Positions 22,613-35,310 of a DNA stretch of 64,000 nt are shown piece after piece. The position numbers and the translations under genes were made by a program. The notes under the pieces are model-generated. The model was not told the DNA's origin and did no database searches. It was given only the letters and a program-made list of their open reading frames with translations. Each line of letters begins with the position of its first letter. Within the stretch, counting starts at the first letter, position 1. Source of the stretch: Homalodisca vitripennis (taxonomy: Eukaryota; Arthropoda; Insecta; Hemiptera; Cicadellidae); NCBI RefSeq assembly GCF_021130785.1, contig NC_060211.1, positions 21,871,001 through 21,935,000 of the forward strand, in the 5' to 3' direction.

Positions 22613-24270
22613 GCATATAGTTTTAATTACTCTCAACTTAATAGTTCCGTTTTCACTTCTATCGGCAGTCCCACGACTGCTATTTTTTTTGTCTATTCTC
22701 AGAAAATCCCAAGAATGAAATAAGCTATAAGTTTGAAACTTTACATGCAACCTTCGTTAAACCACGTCATGTGGTGTACTGGAATCTTGCATTAATCAGA
22801 AGCGTAAAACCAAAATGTATTTCAAATAAATAACGATAAAAACATATGTTGAATAGCTTATACATGTTTTTATACTCAGTAATTTATTGGTTGAAGGTTA
22901 TATACTACAACGTTCCTACTATGGAACAGTATACTCGTATATTATCGAACAGGTCTTCTCGGTAACAAAAAATAAAACCAATTTCGAGAAAAGTCAGTTG
23001 AAGAACTTCTATTATTTATCACTCGGACTCTTCCTCCAACAGCTTTTAATAGACTTTCTGGTTGTAATGAGTAGAAAGCCTTTATACGGTTAGACTTCAA
23101 TGACTCTCAAAGTTACAAGGTCGTTCTTTCTTCCTTTTTTACCAAACCATCAACAATTTACAAAAGTGTTTGTGATAAGGTCAACATTTATTTAAAATTT
23201 GTTTTTGAGGTTCCAAGACGTCCTTCAAAAAACAGTGTCTTTGTTGCCTATCCACCCGCATGTCGAGCCGTCTGTGTGATTAGATAAAGATGTCTTACAG
23301 ACTTGGTACATAGGTTGCTCATGGTTTCAGGAAAATCTCTAAATTTCGTTACCTTATCTTGACTTCTTCAATATTTCGTTGTGTGCATTTTTTTTTAGAA
23401 ATTTCATATAAATTTAAGGACTTATTTCAGCAAAAGTCGTTTAGAAAGTATTTCATAGTCAAGATTACAATTATTATATAGGTGATAGAGTTGTTTTATT
23501 TATTCAGAATTTAAGGTAATAAAAACTCCTCGTTAAAAACAAATCATCAAACCACATATTAAGTGTAATACTAAATGTAATATCAATTAAATTATTATTC
23601 ATTCATATAACAAATAATTTCATATTAAAAAAAAACATATAAAGATGTCCTATGCAGATTGAATTTACATGAAAATATTCCGTGATAACATGAGAATTAT
23701 ATAAAAAACTAGTTAGCTAGACCCTTCAAGATTTATGGTTTATTTTATACAGTTGGGATTTATTTTTCGACACCAGGTGTATTTTTGAACAGTCAGAATT
23801 TGTAGCAAATATCGCATAATCATAAAGCCCCGTTGAATTCTATTCGTTAAAAAATTATCAACTTATTTTTATTTTATTTTTATTCAAACTCTAAGCCATT
23901 AAAACACCCGGTAAAACCAAACGTGAGACCATGCAATGAAAGTACGAAAGGACTAAAGTTTGTTTTGGGCTGAGAAGCATGAAGGTTAGTATCAGTGTAT
24001 ATGCAAGTGAATGATTCATCAACGCCCATGAAAATTGGCTACAAAGAAATCAAATTTGGTTAGATAGTTTAGCTTATGGCCTCGAGGCGCACTTAGGTAG
24101 GATATTTCTTCTTCGACCTCAGAGATCTCTCCAATGGGCCTTTCAATTTGCGAAAATTTCCATACAATATATTGATGTCAGCAAGCAAATGTCACTAAAA
24201 GCTATGAAAAGTCACGATAATATTTAACTAATATATGTCTTCATCCGTTTCTATACTAGACAGAAATCGT
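22613..24270. other. End of copy 1
   Basis: Up to about 23,715 there is no counterpart in copy 2 and only a degenerate dispersed repeat (about 23,240-23,370, with CAGACTTGGTACATAGGTTG). From 23,715 to 24,270 it aligns with about 45,120-45,650, including CGAAAGGACTA and GAGAAGCATGAAGG. No gene seen. Confidence 0.5.
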
Positions 24271-27200
24271 AAGATGTTTTATTGAAAGACTATGAGTTCT
24301 ACATTGGGATTCCTTCTCAGTGGTCTAATAAAGGTTTATTGTTACTAAAACGGATAGAGATTATCGTCAGAAATGTAATTCATTCGAACCAGAAGTAATC
24401 ATACACGCTCAAAGATTAAAATTAAAAAAAAAACACAGTTTTACTTAAATCTGAAGCAATGAACTTAACTATGGACATCGTAATAATATATACCTATAAA
24501 ATGCGAAATTCCGTTTAAAATATACGTAAAGCCCCTTTATGGTGCGTAAACTGAAATGCTGAAAAAATGAAAAAAAACCTCGACTTCAGCATTCTTTGTC
24601 ACTGGGTTAAAACAGTACGAATGTTGAGATGATTAAAGAATAAAATTTAAAAAAAGTAGAATATTACAGAAATATTTCATTAAAGAAGACTATTCTTTAA
24701 ATATTAAATTTGTTTACTTACGTATTCCTTTTCAAACACGATATAGTATTTAATTTTGTTTTTAGAGTATAAATAATATTGCTATACAATTTTATCTTCG
24801 TCAAAAGCCATGAAAAAATAAATTGAATTATTATTTACAATAATATGAAAATAAAACTTATCGTATAATCAAAACCCTATGTGACAACATCGTGTCTTTG
24901 ACATTGTAGATTGTACAAATACTCGTGTTCATGTTAACAGGATGAATGAAATTTTTTAGCATTAATGTCACATCAACAGTTATCAGAGACAATGTTAAAC
25001 CTAATTTGCTGAGCGTCAGGGAAATATTTCAGCCGATTTCATATCTGTTTGCCAATCTATCGATCTCTCTGTACAATATCTTGTGAACGATCAGATCTAT
25101 AGCCTTGAAATTTAGCATGAAGTTTCAATTTTATACTGCGTAAGCGTATGATCATCTAGTTCCATGTTGGTACATGTTTTTCAATGTGATTAGGCTGAGA
25201 GAATAAGATTTGTTTACGTTGCCCTTAATGTATTCAAAAAATGATAGCTTTCCTTCATAATAAGGAAGAACCTATCCTAACACCCGAACTAAAGGATAAA
25301 ATTAATACATTAACTTTTCATCACTCTCACTAGGTTTGGTGTATATCAGACTACCTGGCTAATCGAATACAATCTTCCAAATGTAATCCTAAAATGTCTT
25401 ACTCTGTTGCTAGTTACTTCTGCTCTAATGTGCTTCTGGGTAAAATAATTGAGAACAGTGAATATTCCTTAAATTTAGTGCTTTAAGCACAATGGAACAA
25501 ATCTAGTGAAATATATCTGAGTAAAATACCAACAATAAATATATCACTTTAACTAACTTCGTACAGTCACTTCGGAGAAGCAATTACAGAAACTAGTTCG
25601 TACTTAGGTACTGCTACTTGCGTGGTAATTAGTTCCTTGAATATCTGGTAGACACACAATAGAGCAGCAGATTCGATTGCATTACTGTATAATGCATTCA
25701 TTGCACCCAATACGTACCCCCTACCCTACTTCCCACTAACTTCAAATTTATCCAATACGCCTACAATAATGGGCCTCGTTGTCACATTTCAATGCGTTAC
25801 ATACTTCAATATACTTTAATACCAGCCTTTTTGTATATAAAAATACAATTTCACGAATTATGGGTTTTGTGTCTTCTACTGCACATTTCATTCAGACCAT
25901 AATATACAGTATATTGTGTAAACGTAGGCATAAGAATAAGCTAGTTTCACTGCATAATTGTTTATTTTGCGAAAAATACAGCGTTTTTTTTTTAAACCCA
26001 AATTTAATATGTTTTAGTCCACCATTTTTTAAACAGTACAATTTTCACTGTAACTTTTCTTTCTAATAGAGCTTTAAGAATATTTCCATAACCTAATCTA
26101 ATCGAACATCTTTAAAATGATGAGTCACATAAACATATTTACTAAAATATTATCCACCCCAGACAGTAAAAATTTGAAACGTTTGGCAGCTACATCATTT
26201 AAAATTTTAATTGAAGATACACAATTTTATAAATTTTTAATCGTCTTTGAATAACTATTTTACACTTTAAGTATTGTAGTATCTATTAATGTTTTAAATT
26301 TCAAACGTGAGTTCTCCAGTTTTGGCATATAATGTTTTTAAAATTGGATGGAATTATATTCAATAGATTTCCGTTTTATGAATTAGAGGGAGTATTTTGT
26401 TTCTTTGTACAACTCTAGCTATTCTACTGCTATACGTTCAGGACAACTTATGTAAATCACTCTGTATATCTGTTGTTTAAAACATTGATATATAATTATA
26501 TCAAGGTTTAATCTTGTTAGTTTTCAAAATCTAAATAATTTTTATTTATTTCTTTTTTACAAAATAATGCTTGATATAAATACAGTTCCTGAAAATCATT
26601 TAAAAATACCTATTTATTACATTGCTTCGTTAAGAAAGGGCATTACCATTATCACTTTCTTTTTGTGAAATTAAGATGGTTTCGTTGATATACAATGCGA
26701 ATTGAATATCGCCTCCCGGCCCAGTGAGACCACAAAGCTTCAGTGAAAGGAATTTCATCACCTGATAATGACGGAACTTTAGACTGCTGATTAAACAGGC
26801 TCATTGTTCTATTGGCCCGTTGGTAAATTGTCGTGTTTCTGTTGACTACGTCTTATGTCAAGTTCGAATTGGGCAAGACTGGGATATTTTAACTAGTTAA
26901 AGCTGCTTTTTGAAAATTGCAGTAGAATGAACGACACCGGAAGCAATAAATAGTTTTTGTCGCTTTGAAAATAATTCCTGTAAATATTGTAGTTGTTTAT
27001 TAAAATTTCAAAATTATTAAGAACCAAAAGTGCCTTATTAAAACATTAACGTTGCATGTCCATCCATCTGTCTGATTACTGTAGGTAGAACGCAGCTAGA
27101 GACTTGAAACTTGGTACATAGTTTCTTATTATTGAAGGAAAGAACACTAAATGGTTATCTAGATATTTTAAAATTGGAAAATATGTTTACATTGGTGGCA

Positions 27201-27496
27201 GGAAAAACCTCATTTTTTTGGGGGTCATAAGGTCAAAGCCCAGTCCGTCCATCTATCCGCCTGTTCATCTGACCCTGTGTAGAATAATTATAGATTTGAA
27301 AGTTACTCGAAACGAGAATTAGAAAGTTAGTTCCCTTTGATTCAAGGAAAAGCTGTATTAATTTTGTGATCAAATGGTGAAATTAAAGTCCATTTACCTG
27401 CGTGATGACTCTTTTGTTACCTTTGGTCGGGTATTTTGATACTCCCCTGTATCGATGATAAAATAAATATCAGTCCAACAGTTTCTTTGTTAACAG
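24271..27496. other. Upstream flank of copy 2
   Basis: 24,271-26,070 has no counterpart inside the window and carries a dispersed-repeat fragment at about 24,940-25,200 and a weak RT-like DYLANRIQ at 25,349-25,372. From about 26,070 it aligns with window positions 1-1356. No transporter exon is visible, in particular nothing like the exon that should precede ILPIENSM. Confidence 0.5.
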
Positions 27497-27671
27497 ATCC
27501 TGCCGATTGAGAATTCCATGAGGCGGCCACATAAGCTGGTGAGCGGCGTGGGGGTCCTGAATGCTGCTATGGTTTTCATCACCCTCCTGTACGGTGCAAT
27601 AGGTTTTTTGGCTACCTCAAATATGGAGATGACGTCAAAGGAAGCATCACTTTAAACATGGGCGATGATAT
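27497..27671 (+). pseudogene. Transporter exon A, copy 2, with one-base deletion
   Basis: Acceptor ends at 27496 and donor AT|GTGAGT follows 27671. Length is 175 nt against 176. The five substitutions (in Asn, Leu, Ile, Tyr and Lys codons) are synonymous in the unshifted frame. The lost T falls in the run at 27604-27609. The shifted frame ends at TAA 27653-27655. Confidence 0.88.
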
Positions 27672-28395
27672 GTGAGTATTAGCTACTGAAGTTATAGCCC
27701 TATTATCATGTCCTAGGTACTAAACTGTAAGGAGTTACATATTAATTTATAACTTACATGTACATTATATAATTAATATAATAAGATTTTCTTAACAATT
27801 TGGGCATTAAGAGTATTATTTATCCTAAGTGCTCTATTTCTTGCGCTTCTTACAGAGAAATTCTAGCCAACGAATTAACGTGAAACTGATGGACACACTA
27901 CCCTATACAATCTGTTGGAATCCAAAAGCCAATTAGGTTTAAAGTATTCAGATGAAGATAATACGTATATGAAGAATAACGTACAATATTTGATCAATAG
28001 CTCAATACGTTCTATAGTAAAAGAAATCTTGCACAAATTGAAAATTAATTTTTCTGTTAGAATTTAACTTACATTTCCTTTTAAATAGTTTTTAAACTTT
28101 AAACTGTGCTTTTATTGGGGCGAAATTTTGAGGTTTGTTTTATGGTGTCGTATCGTGCTAATTTTAATTTGATGTAAAAGTCGACCTATGCTTGCATTTA
28201 AGATTTTCAAGGCTTCCTCTGAGGTGAGGAAACCTGAAAGTCGCTCGTAAATGTGGAAGTTTTAGTAAATTATGGATTTTTACACTGAAGTTCTGAAGTT
28301 CACTGGATTCTTACATATAATCGATTGGCGGCTAGAGGGCTGGTTTAAGACTTAAGTTGACGTAAATCTCAATTTTTATCCATAAGAATATTTAT

Positions 28396-28672
28396 CTTTC
28401 GGTTTTGTGGTTGTAAAGATAAAACACAGGTGTTTGCAGCAGAGCCACATTAGAACACACAAAACTGTAACACACAAGAAATGGGGGATATTTATGGCAC
28501 TACAACGTGAGGCGTGTAAAAGTCAACTGAACATTTGGCCGACGCACTAAACCTGACGTATTGCCGCTTAGACGGCTTTTACCGCTCTCGAGGACGTAAA
28601 CGACTTTTGTAGACATTTCGGAAAATATATGGCAGAATACACGTTTTTGGAAGACTTTGTTGTCAATTGTGA
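28396..28672 (+). promoter_or_regulatory. Conserved intronic block, copy 2
   Basis: Counterpart of 2250-2532 with about eight differences, mostly single substitutions. Similarity drops on both sides, past GTCAATTGTGACGTA on the right and before GGTTTTGTGGTTG on the left. Confidence 0.5.
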
Positions 28673-31236
28673 CGTATACTTCTTGTTTGCTTCAAAATAT
28701 GCCAATCACATATCAATCAATACGAAGAATAATAGCTTGATAAACAATTATTTTACTTTGCTCGACTTAACAGCTGTGATCTCTTTAAACTATTCATTAA
28801 TTCATTAATGGGTTTAAACGGACTAACTTCTTAGTAAAAATATATATTTTAGGGAGGTAAATACTATAATTTGACAAACTAACTACTAAATTATTTCCTA
28901 TGCTTATTATTTGACAGCAATGCGTACTTAGATTGTGTATTGCATTAGTTACAATTAGAATTATAAAATGAGTTTGAATTTATTTATAACACCTTTAATA
29001 AAAATATGTGTTGTTAATCGAATTATGAATAATTCAAAGCTTTCCATAGTGATCTCCTATTTAAATTGGAAATAAATCTCACATTGTATGCATGGGCTTT
29101 CGTTTGGATTGGTAAACAGTTCTAAGTCAACTTTTTAAATTATTAAATTTATACTAACTTAAAAACAAGGATAAAAACGTCTAGATGTTAATAGATATTT
29201 TAATAACTACAACCATAGTTATAACTCTATGGTATATAATTATATTAATATTTTTCAAGGGTTTTATATTTGGTTAATGTAAAGCTTGTTGATTGTTCAT
29301 TAATCTAATACTGCATTGACCAACAATATTCAACTTTCTTAAATATTCTATAGTGAGAATTAATTATGTTTTACTTTTCGTATTGAATCAATATTCTTTT
29401 ACAGTATATAAAATACTTTGTAATTATTCTAAAATTAATTAAATATTAATATCAATATCATTGGAAAGAAATACAATAAATAAGATGAAATTTCAGTTTA
29501 ATCCAATCCTATGTAGTTATATTAAACAAGGCGTTTAATAGAATGCAGAGTGAATAAAATGGCTAAAACCTATATCACTCATTGATAAAAACTGAGATTT
29601 ATTAATAAAAACAGATTTTTTTATTTTATAAGAAACCATGATAGTTTTTCATGTTGAAAATTACTTTTCCGCTTAAATCATTGTAAAATCATTGATAATA
29701 CTGTAGTTGTGTGGATTTCATGGATTCTAAGATTTGTCCTTGAAGGGTTTTATACAAATGACCATATGCTCCACAAATCTCTTTCATTGAGAATAGTACA
29801 AAGCTTTTATAAATCTAAATTTTAATTATTGTCACTCCACAAACCCAAGAACTTTGTGACTAGTCCTAAAGCATCAGGAGATTTTAAGTAGGGTAGGAAA
29901 CATCACCAGAAATAACCGAGGAGATTAATTTTTAGAAAAAATACAGAACAGCAAAGTAAATTAGTCTTCTCATCTTATATCGACAGCGATGTGTTATTAA
30001 ATTTATATATTATTGTGTTATTAAGAGAAGTTACCACCGCTTCATTCCATTTATAATATTGTTAAGTACAGAGTCTAGCCTGTAAAACGTAAAAAGGATT
30101 GCCCTTGACGAAAAGGTGTGTTAAAGGTGTTGATGGAGATTGGCCAGAGTACAAACGTCTAAACTTATTCAATTCCTTCGAATTAGGACCTGAAGATCTA
30201 AAAGTTTAACGCGTGAATCATAAGATCTTCGAATTAATATGGCAAGTAGTTTTGAATCTCTTAAGACCAGTTATGAATATTACGATAGCTCTGCAACTAT
30301 TTCTCTTCCTCTAAATCGAACCCAGAAGCTCATAGACTCACTTCAACAGAGTTCTCACTAAACAAATGAGATTTTCCTAAACGTTTTTCTTAAAGCTTTT
30401 AATGATTATATAGAACAATCACTGTATAACATAAAATCACGGTATCGGACATTTACAATGGCTATATGTTGCAAAATATATAATATAACGTTTTGAGGAT
30501 TGGAACCTATTTTTCGTGTGGTGGCGGGATATTAATACATACAATAATACAGAACAGAAAAAATGGAAAAGGGGTTCAAACATACCCAAAAGTTTCAGTA
30601 CCGGTATCCCACTTTTAAATGTACTGGTGTGACGTACGTGTATCTTTATCGTGACTTGCATCTTGTGCAGTGACAACGATTGGATTGTACTCCAAGATAT
30701 GTTTAAACCCTTTTCTCTCCCTTCTTTTGTTCTTTCTGTTTTTTCTTTTTGTATGTATTGATACCTCCCCACCTGAAAAAGCGGATAGATTCCAATCTTC
30801 AAAATATACCTTTTGTAACGTATAACGATGCCAAATGTCCGAAATCCGTTATATTTTCAAACCTTCCATCGTCAATACAAAATTAAAACAAAGAATCTCT
30901 GCATCTCATCCAAAGTTGGAGTAAGCGAAAAACTTGCAATCTCCAAACCTTGCTTAATTGGGCATTTACATCTGAAAGCCGAAATGTGTACTTACATCTC
31001 TGAGTCAATTATGGAAATTAAAAAAGTACATTTCCGTAACAATTCTCGACAAGACTCCTAAAAGGTAGGCATAAAGTTACTGGGAATATTTATATAGTAA
31101 CCTTGATACCAGAGTTAGGGTATCAGGTACAGTTGAGATACCAAGATTATTACCTTAAATAAACATAGGTTTGTACACATTTATCGGAGGGAATGTGTTA
31201 AATGCGGGCATAACGAACGTCTTTCATATTTTTCAG

Positions 31237-31406
31237 CCAGTTCGAAATAGTAAAGGTGAGCGTGGCTCTCGCTGTGTTCTTCACCTATGGACTACAGTTC
31301 ACTGCTTGCTTCGAGGTGGTCTGGAAGGCTGCTCAACCTCACATTGGTAAGGGCAGGGAACTCGTGGGATTCTACATCATCAGGAGTCTTCTCATTTTTG
31401 GCACAG
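31237..31406 (+). pseudogene. Transporter exon B, copy 2
   Basis: Same length and phases as copy 1. Four substitutions: TCC to TTC (Ser to Phe), AAA to AAG, GCC to GCT and TTT to TTC. The AAA to AAG change turns an internal sequence into AAG|GTGAGC at 31253-31261, a near-ideal cryptic donor 19 nt into the exon. Confidence 0.88.
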
Positions 31407-32082
31407 GTGAGAATCAAACTGTTTTCCTGTAAACGAACAAATTAAACGAAGGAATGATTTGTAGTAGAAGTTATATGTATAAATTTAGACGTTATAAAAG
31501 ATTGTGCATTATAATTTTTTAACGTACTAAATTAATTTGGAAGCACGTTGCGATCTGCTTTGGTTGCAGAAGCCGTAATAAACGATGCTCTATTTCGAAC
31601 TTACACACAGCACAAACCAAGTTCATTATTAGTTTAAAAATCCAAAAATAATGCAAGAAAACCATCAAATTAAATTAAAGCCATTATGTACGTATTATTT
31701 CTAGGGTCAGTAATATCTGCGTAACTGTTCATTTTGAGAGTTAAGCCAAATATTCTAAAGTTTACAGAGGCTAACATTACTATTTGGGTATTGTTTTTTA
31801 TCACGATTAATGCAGGGATCCCAACATATACAATAAAATATCCAAATACTAAGCCTGTCACGCGGCACTTAAATAGGCTTTTACATTCTGAGCCTGCAAA
31901 GATCATTAAGCTGTAGTTTTATTCTCCCATTAATCAAAAAATGGTCACAAAAACGTCTGTTTATTCAGCTAGTACTATAATTACGCTACACAAAGCCTCG
32001 CTAGTATCTTGAAATTATAAAGTTACTATGAAGTTATAAAGAGCTCTGCAATATTTTATAGCACTGATTTGTCTGTCTACAG

Positions 32083-32324
32083 TACTGTTTGGGATAGCAG
32101 TGCCTCAACTAGCTCCAGTCATCTCCCTGGTCGGCTCAGTGGGGTTCTCTGTTCTGGGACTGTTCCTGCCGGCCATCACCGAGACTATCGTCTTCTGGAA
32201 CGGCGGCCTCGGTTGGGGGCGGTGGCGTCTCTGGAAGAACGTCGGGCTCGCCATCATCGCTATCTTCGCCCTCATCAGTGGGACCAGCGTCGCTATAAGA
32301 GACATTTCCTCCAACTATCAATAA
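32083..32324 (+). pseudogene. Transporter terminal exon C, copy 2
   Basis: Acceptor CTGTCTACAG ends at 32082. Six substitutions in 242 nt, all third-position and silent including TAG to TAA (32322-32324). The encoded peptide is identical to copy 1, which argues for constraint or gene conversion after duplication. Confidence 0.9.
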
Positions 32325-32332
32325 CGCGTTAC

Positions 32333-32338
32333 AATAAA
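32333..32338 (+). terminator. Poly(A) signal AATAAA, copy 2
   Basis: AATAAA eight bases after the TAA, matching the proximal signal of copy 1. The distal signal seen in copy 1 is mutated here. Confidence 0.45.
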
Positions 32339-32339
32339 A

Positions 32340-34100
32340 TATAGCACGCGTGCCGTTATATTATTTGCCTTTAAATCACGGGGCGAACATGTTACTAGTC
32401 AAAAACTTGTTTGAATTGTATCAGTTATGTAACTTAAAAAAAGACCGCAAACCTGTTCTTATAGAATACACCAAAGTTTGATGCATAGCTAAGTCACAGT
32501 ATTTATTAATTATTTTCCTTTAATTTAAGTCCAATGAAAATTCCTTTAATATAATTATTTCCTTATATAGTCAGTTATTTAACAGTCTTTCGTTATTTGT
32601 CTCTATAAAGGATTAGTATATGAATTTGCAAAAGTGTGTGTGTACCTAAAAGTATATTTTAGGTCTCGTCTATTTTAATTTATTCAGGATAAAGGTTTCA
32701 TTATAAACAAAAATGAAATTTCCAACTTATATGGAAAAAACTACATTATTTTATAATTCATACCACAATATTTGAAAATTGTGAGATGTGGCTATGGTTT
32801 ATGACTAAACCATTAAACAAAATGAAATTTCCAACTTATATAGAATAAACTAAATTTTTTATAATTCATAGGACAATGTTAAGAAAACATGGGATTTCGC
32901 AATGGTTTATGCCAAAGTGATTAAAAGATTTATTTAATTTCAAAACTTTGTGATTTATTTTCAGTTAATACAATATAAAATTTCAGTAAAAAAATAAAGA
33001 AGTATTTTTATTCCAATTTTCTAGTTATATATGGAATGAAACTAATTTGTATCGAAAACTGTTGCGCCTTTTGGGTATTTTAAGCCAAATCCTTCGTATT
33101 GCCTACGTTTTATTGCCCTTAGTACATTATTTTATCAATCCAAAAAAACTTTTAAAATCAGTTAGTTAATTTATACTATAGGTTACTCTTCAGATTCAAT
33201 TATTCAGGATTAGTAAACTGCTAGTTAAAGTGTGATAAAATAATAACAAATGAATAATAAACTTTTTAATTTGTATACAGGGTATGGCAAGCTAGGACAG
33301 TAAAGGTACCTCTCTTGCATCTCTCATTAAGCTTTCTTATTTTTGCTAAGGGTCTGAAAAAATATTTATTATCTAACAATTACATCAAACTAAATAACAG
33401 AAAATTTTAATTTTCATGCTGATATCTTGTAGTCATTGTTGTGCTTAAGAAATCACACAATTTTATTTTAACAGTTGACAAAATTAACTAAACCTTATTC
33501 TTTAGTTGAAGCTTCCAGCTGTACTACTTCATTCTCTTGTTAACGAAGTTTTACAACTCTCTGTTGGAATAATTCAGACTAACTTCTAAGACAAGATGTT
33601 GCATCAAGTTCTTAATTAAAAGTTCGTAACTGTAACATTTGGGTCTCTGTCATTTTGTATTTAGTGCTCCCAACAGATGCCGATTTTGCAATTCATAAAA
33701 CATTAGTACTTCGAAATATTATTAAATTTTAAGTAAAATATATAAAATAAATTTACCTAAATGCAGTAAAATAAAACAGTACACTCATCAAATAATTCTA
33801 CACAGAAATATGTCTTATTTTAGAAAGTATAAATACATTATTTGTTAGGTATCTTTTCATGTGAAAATGAATTTCACTGTAATTCAACTCTAATGCACTT
33901 TTCAAAACATCGTAGTTTGGGTTTAAAAAGATATAGTGAACTTCTAGTGCTGCCAATAAAGTCATGGAGACCATTTTGGGAGTTTTGGAGGAGTCGCAGT
34001 ATGTTGGTGCTATATAATGAGATTTATTTAAGGTTTTTGATTGAATTGACCATTCTGTCTTTATGGGCAAACTGGAAATATGTGACATAAAGCAGCTCTC
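32340..34100. other. 3' flank of copy 2
   Basis: Aligned with about 6540-7950. 32,700-32,930 contains a partial local duplication (AAATGAAATTTCCAACTTAT at about 32,710 and 32,819). No gene seen. Confidence 0.45.
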
Positions 34101-34139
34101 TCAATTCATTCCTCGTACTTCTCTAAAAGCAATCAGGAC

Positions 34140-34250
34140 GTTGCACTAAGAAATAAAGGACAATTTGAGGGAGGTTGTATGAACGTTAGTTGGGAGTACC
34201 CCAAGGTTCATAATTGCCCCGTTCTTATTTTATATATAGGATAGTTTCAG
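34140..34250 (+). pseudogene. Ancient LINE reverse-transcriptase remnant, copy 2
   Basis: Counterpart of 7960-8060. The GVPQG codons survive around 34,193-34,207 with a one-base loss just before, and the following bases still suggest the usual Gly-Ser-x-Leu-x-Pro-Val-Leu continuation, which copy 1 has lost. Confidence 0.4.
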
Positions 34251-34369
34251 CTATAAATTTAAGTAAACTATTTCGGAAGGAAGAATAATGTTTTTTGTAT
34301 ATAAATATAATTAAAACATATGTAAAAATTTATAATAAAAATATAAGAAATACATGCTAATTATCACTA

Positions 34370-34665
34370 CTAGTTTATATGCCGCGAGCCAATTTGCTCG
34401 GTATAAGAGCAGAACCTGATATTTTAAAATACAGCCTCTATATTCTTCAACTAGCTGTGTGGAAAATTTACGATTTTCTCTCGATAAAGAAAACAAAACT
34501 TTAGTGTTTTAAATATTAGAAAGGATAAAAATATATTATTTTTAATAGAACAAAACTTCAAACGAAAGATAACAAAGGATATTTAATTGGTAGTATTTCT
34601 GAACAGGAGCAGGGCAGCTAGTTAGTAAAAATAGGTCAGTGGAGCAAATTGGATTCAATCAGATT
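34370..34665. other. Conserved non-coding block downstream of copy 2
   Basis: Counterpart of 8200-8480. The stretch AACGAAAGATAACAAAGGAT and the following 60 bases are nearly unchanged between copies. Confidence 0.4.
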
Positions 34666-35094
34666 TCAATTGTTTTAAGAGTATTATAATTTAATAAATA
34701 AAAACGTTAAATTTATTAATTAATTAGAATGTTGTATGTATTTGCAGTGGTATTAAAATATAAAAATAATAGCAATTTGGGCAAAAATAATAACATATGA
34801 GTAATATAATTCTGATTTGACAACTTGACATGAAGCAACCTGCTTTATTAAAAATATGTTTATGTTAAACAGACTTAAGTACTTAATTTATCTATTTAGA
34901 TTTATTATATGCCTTGGATAGTTTAGTTGAACCCGAATAATATTATTTATACTTTGGACGAACAACATTGTGTAATATTTTAGATTTTCAGCAGATTTCT
35001 TTAAATGCAAATTATGCAATTGCTTAAAAAAGTGTATAAACATCAACCTTGTTAAATTTACATAAAAATGCACTAAATACAAACGTCGCCATTT

Positions 35095-35310
35095 ATAAAC
35101 TCCGTGAAACAGATCGTATCGAAACGTTATTTTGTGACCGAAAAGGCTAAAACATTGCAGCCAATTTGTTACATGGAAGCTTTAAAAGCTGTAAAACTTT
35201 ACAGCCTGTGTCGGACCGTGCTTAATCCTGATTAAGCTGCAATATGCACACATTGGTGGATCACAGCACATATACTGGTGCTTTTATATCAGCTGATTAG
35301 TTTAATTTTA
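35095..35310. promoter_or_regulatory. Conserved palindrome cluster, copy 2
   Basis: Counterpart of 9005-9205, with the palindromes at 35178-35190, 35188-35205 and 35220-35237 unchanged. Confidence 0.5.

Larger units (their letters stand above)
1..24270 (+). repeat. Segmental duplication, copy 1 (open at left edge)
   Basis: Collinear, direct-orientation similarity to copy 2 runs from the first bases of the window (matching about 26,070 onward) to about 24,270 (matching about 45,645). Anchors are exon A (1357 and 27497), exon B (5437 and 31237), exon C (6281 and 32083), 9081 and 35188, 11603 and 37187, 12927 and 39328, about 14,320 and 43,320, about 19,080 and 43,820, and about 23,900 and 45,320. 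Copy 1 is lengthened by private insertions at about 4106-4628, 14,627-18,955 and 19,385-23,715. The left boundary is outside the window. Confidence 0.85.
27497..32324 (+). pseudogene. Partial 3' duplicate of the SLC36-type transporter with a frameshift (copy 2)
   Basis: Exons 27497-27671, 31237-31406 and 32083-32324 mirror copy 1 with all splice sites intact and a TAA stop. Exon A is one base shorter: the Gly-Phe-Phe-Gly codons have six T instead of seven, shifting the frame to a TAA at 27653-27655, far enough before the last junction to expect nonsense-mediated decay. No earlier transporter exon is visible between the stop of copy 1 and 27497, so only the last three exons were duplicated. 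Against this being long dead, 13 of 15 exon substitutions are synonymous, one is TAG to TAA, and only one changes a residue (Ser to Phe, second codon after Ile in exon B). It may be a recent pseudogene, a homopolymer sequencing error in a functional alternative 3' cassette, or the product of gene conversion. Confidence 0.8.

Noticed and set aside
25349..25372. DYLANRIQ, resembling the RT motif before GVPQGS
   Set aside because: Only eight residues, with an in-frame stop upstream and no further RT motif; too little to annotate.
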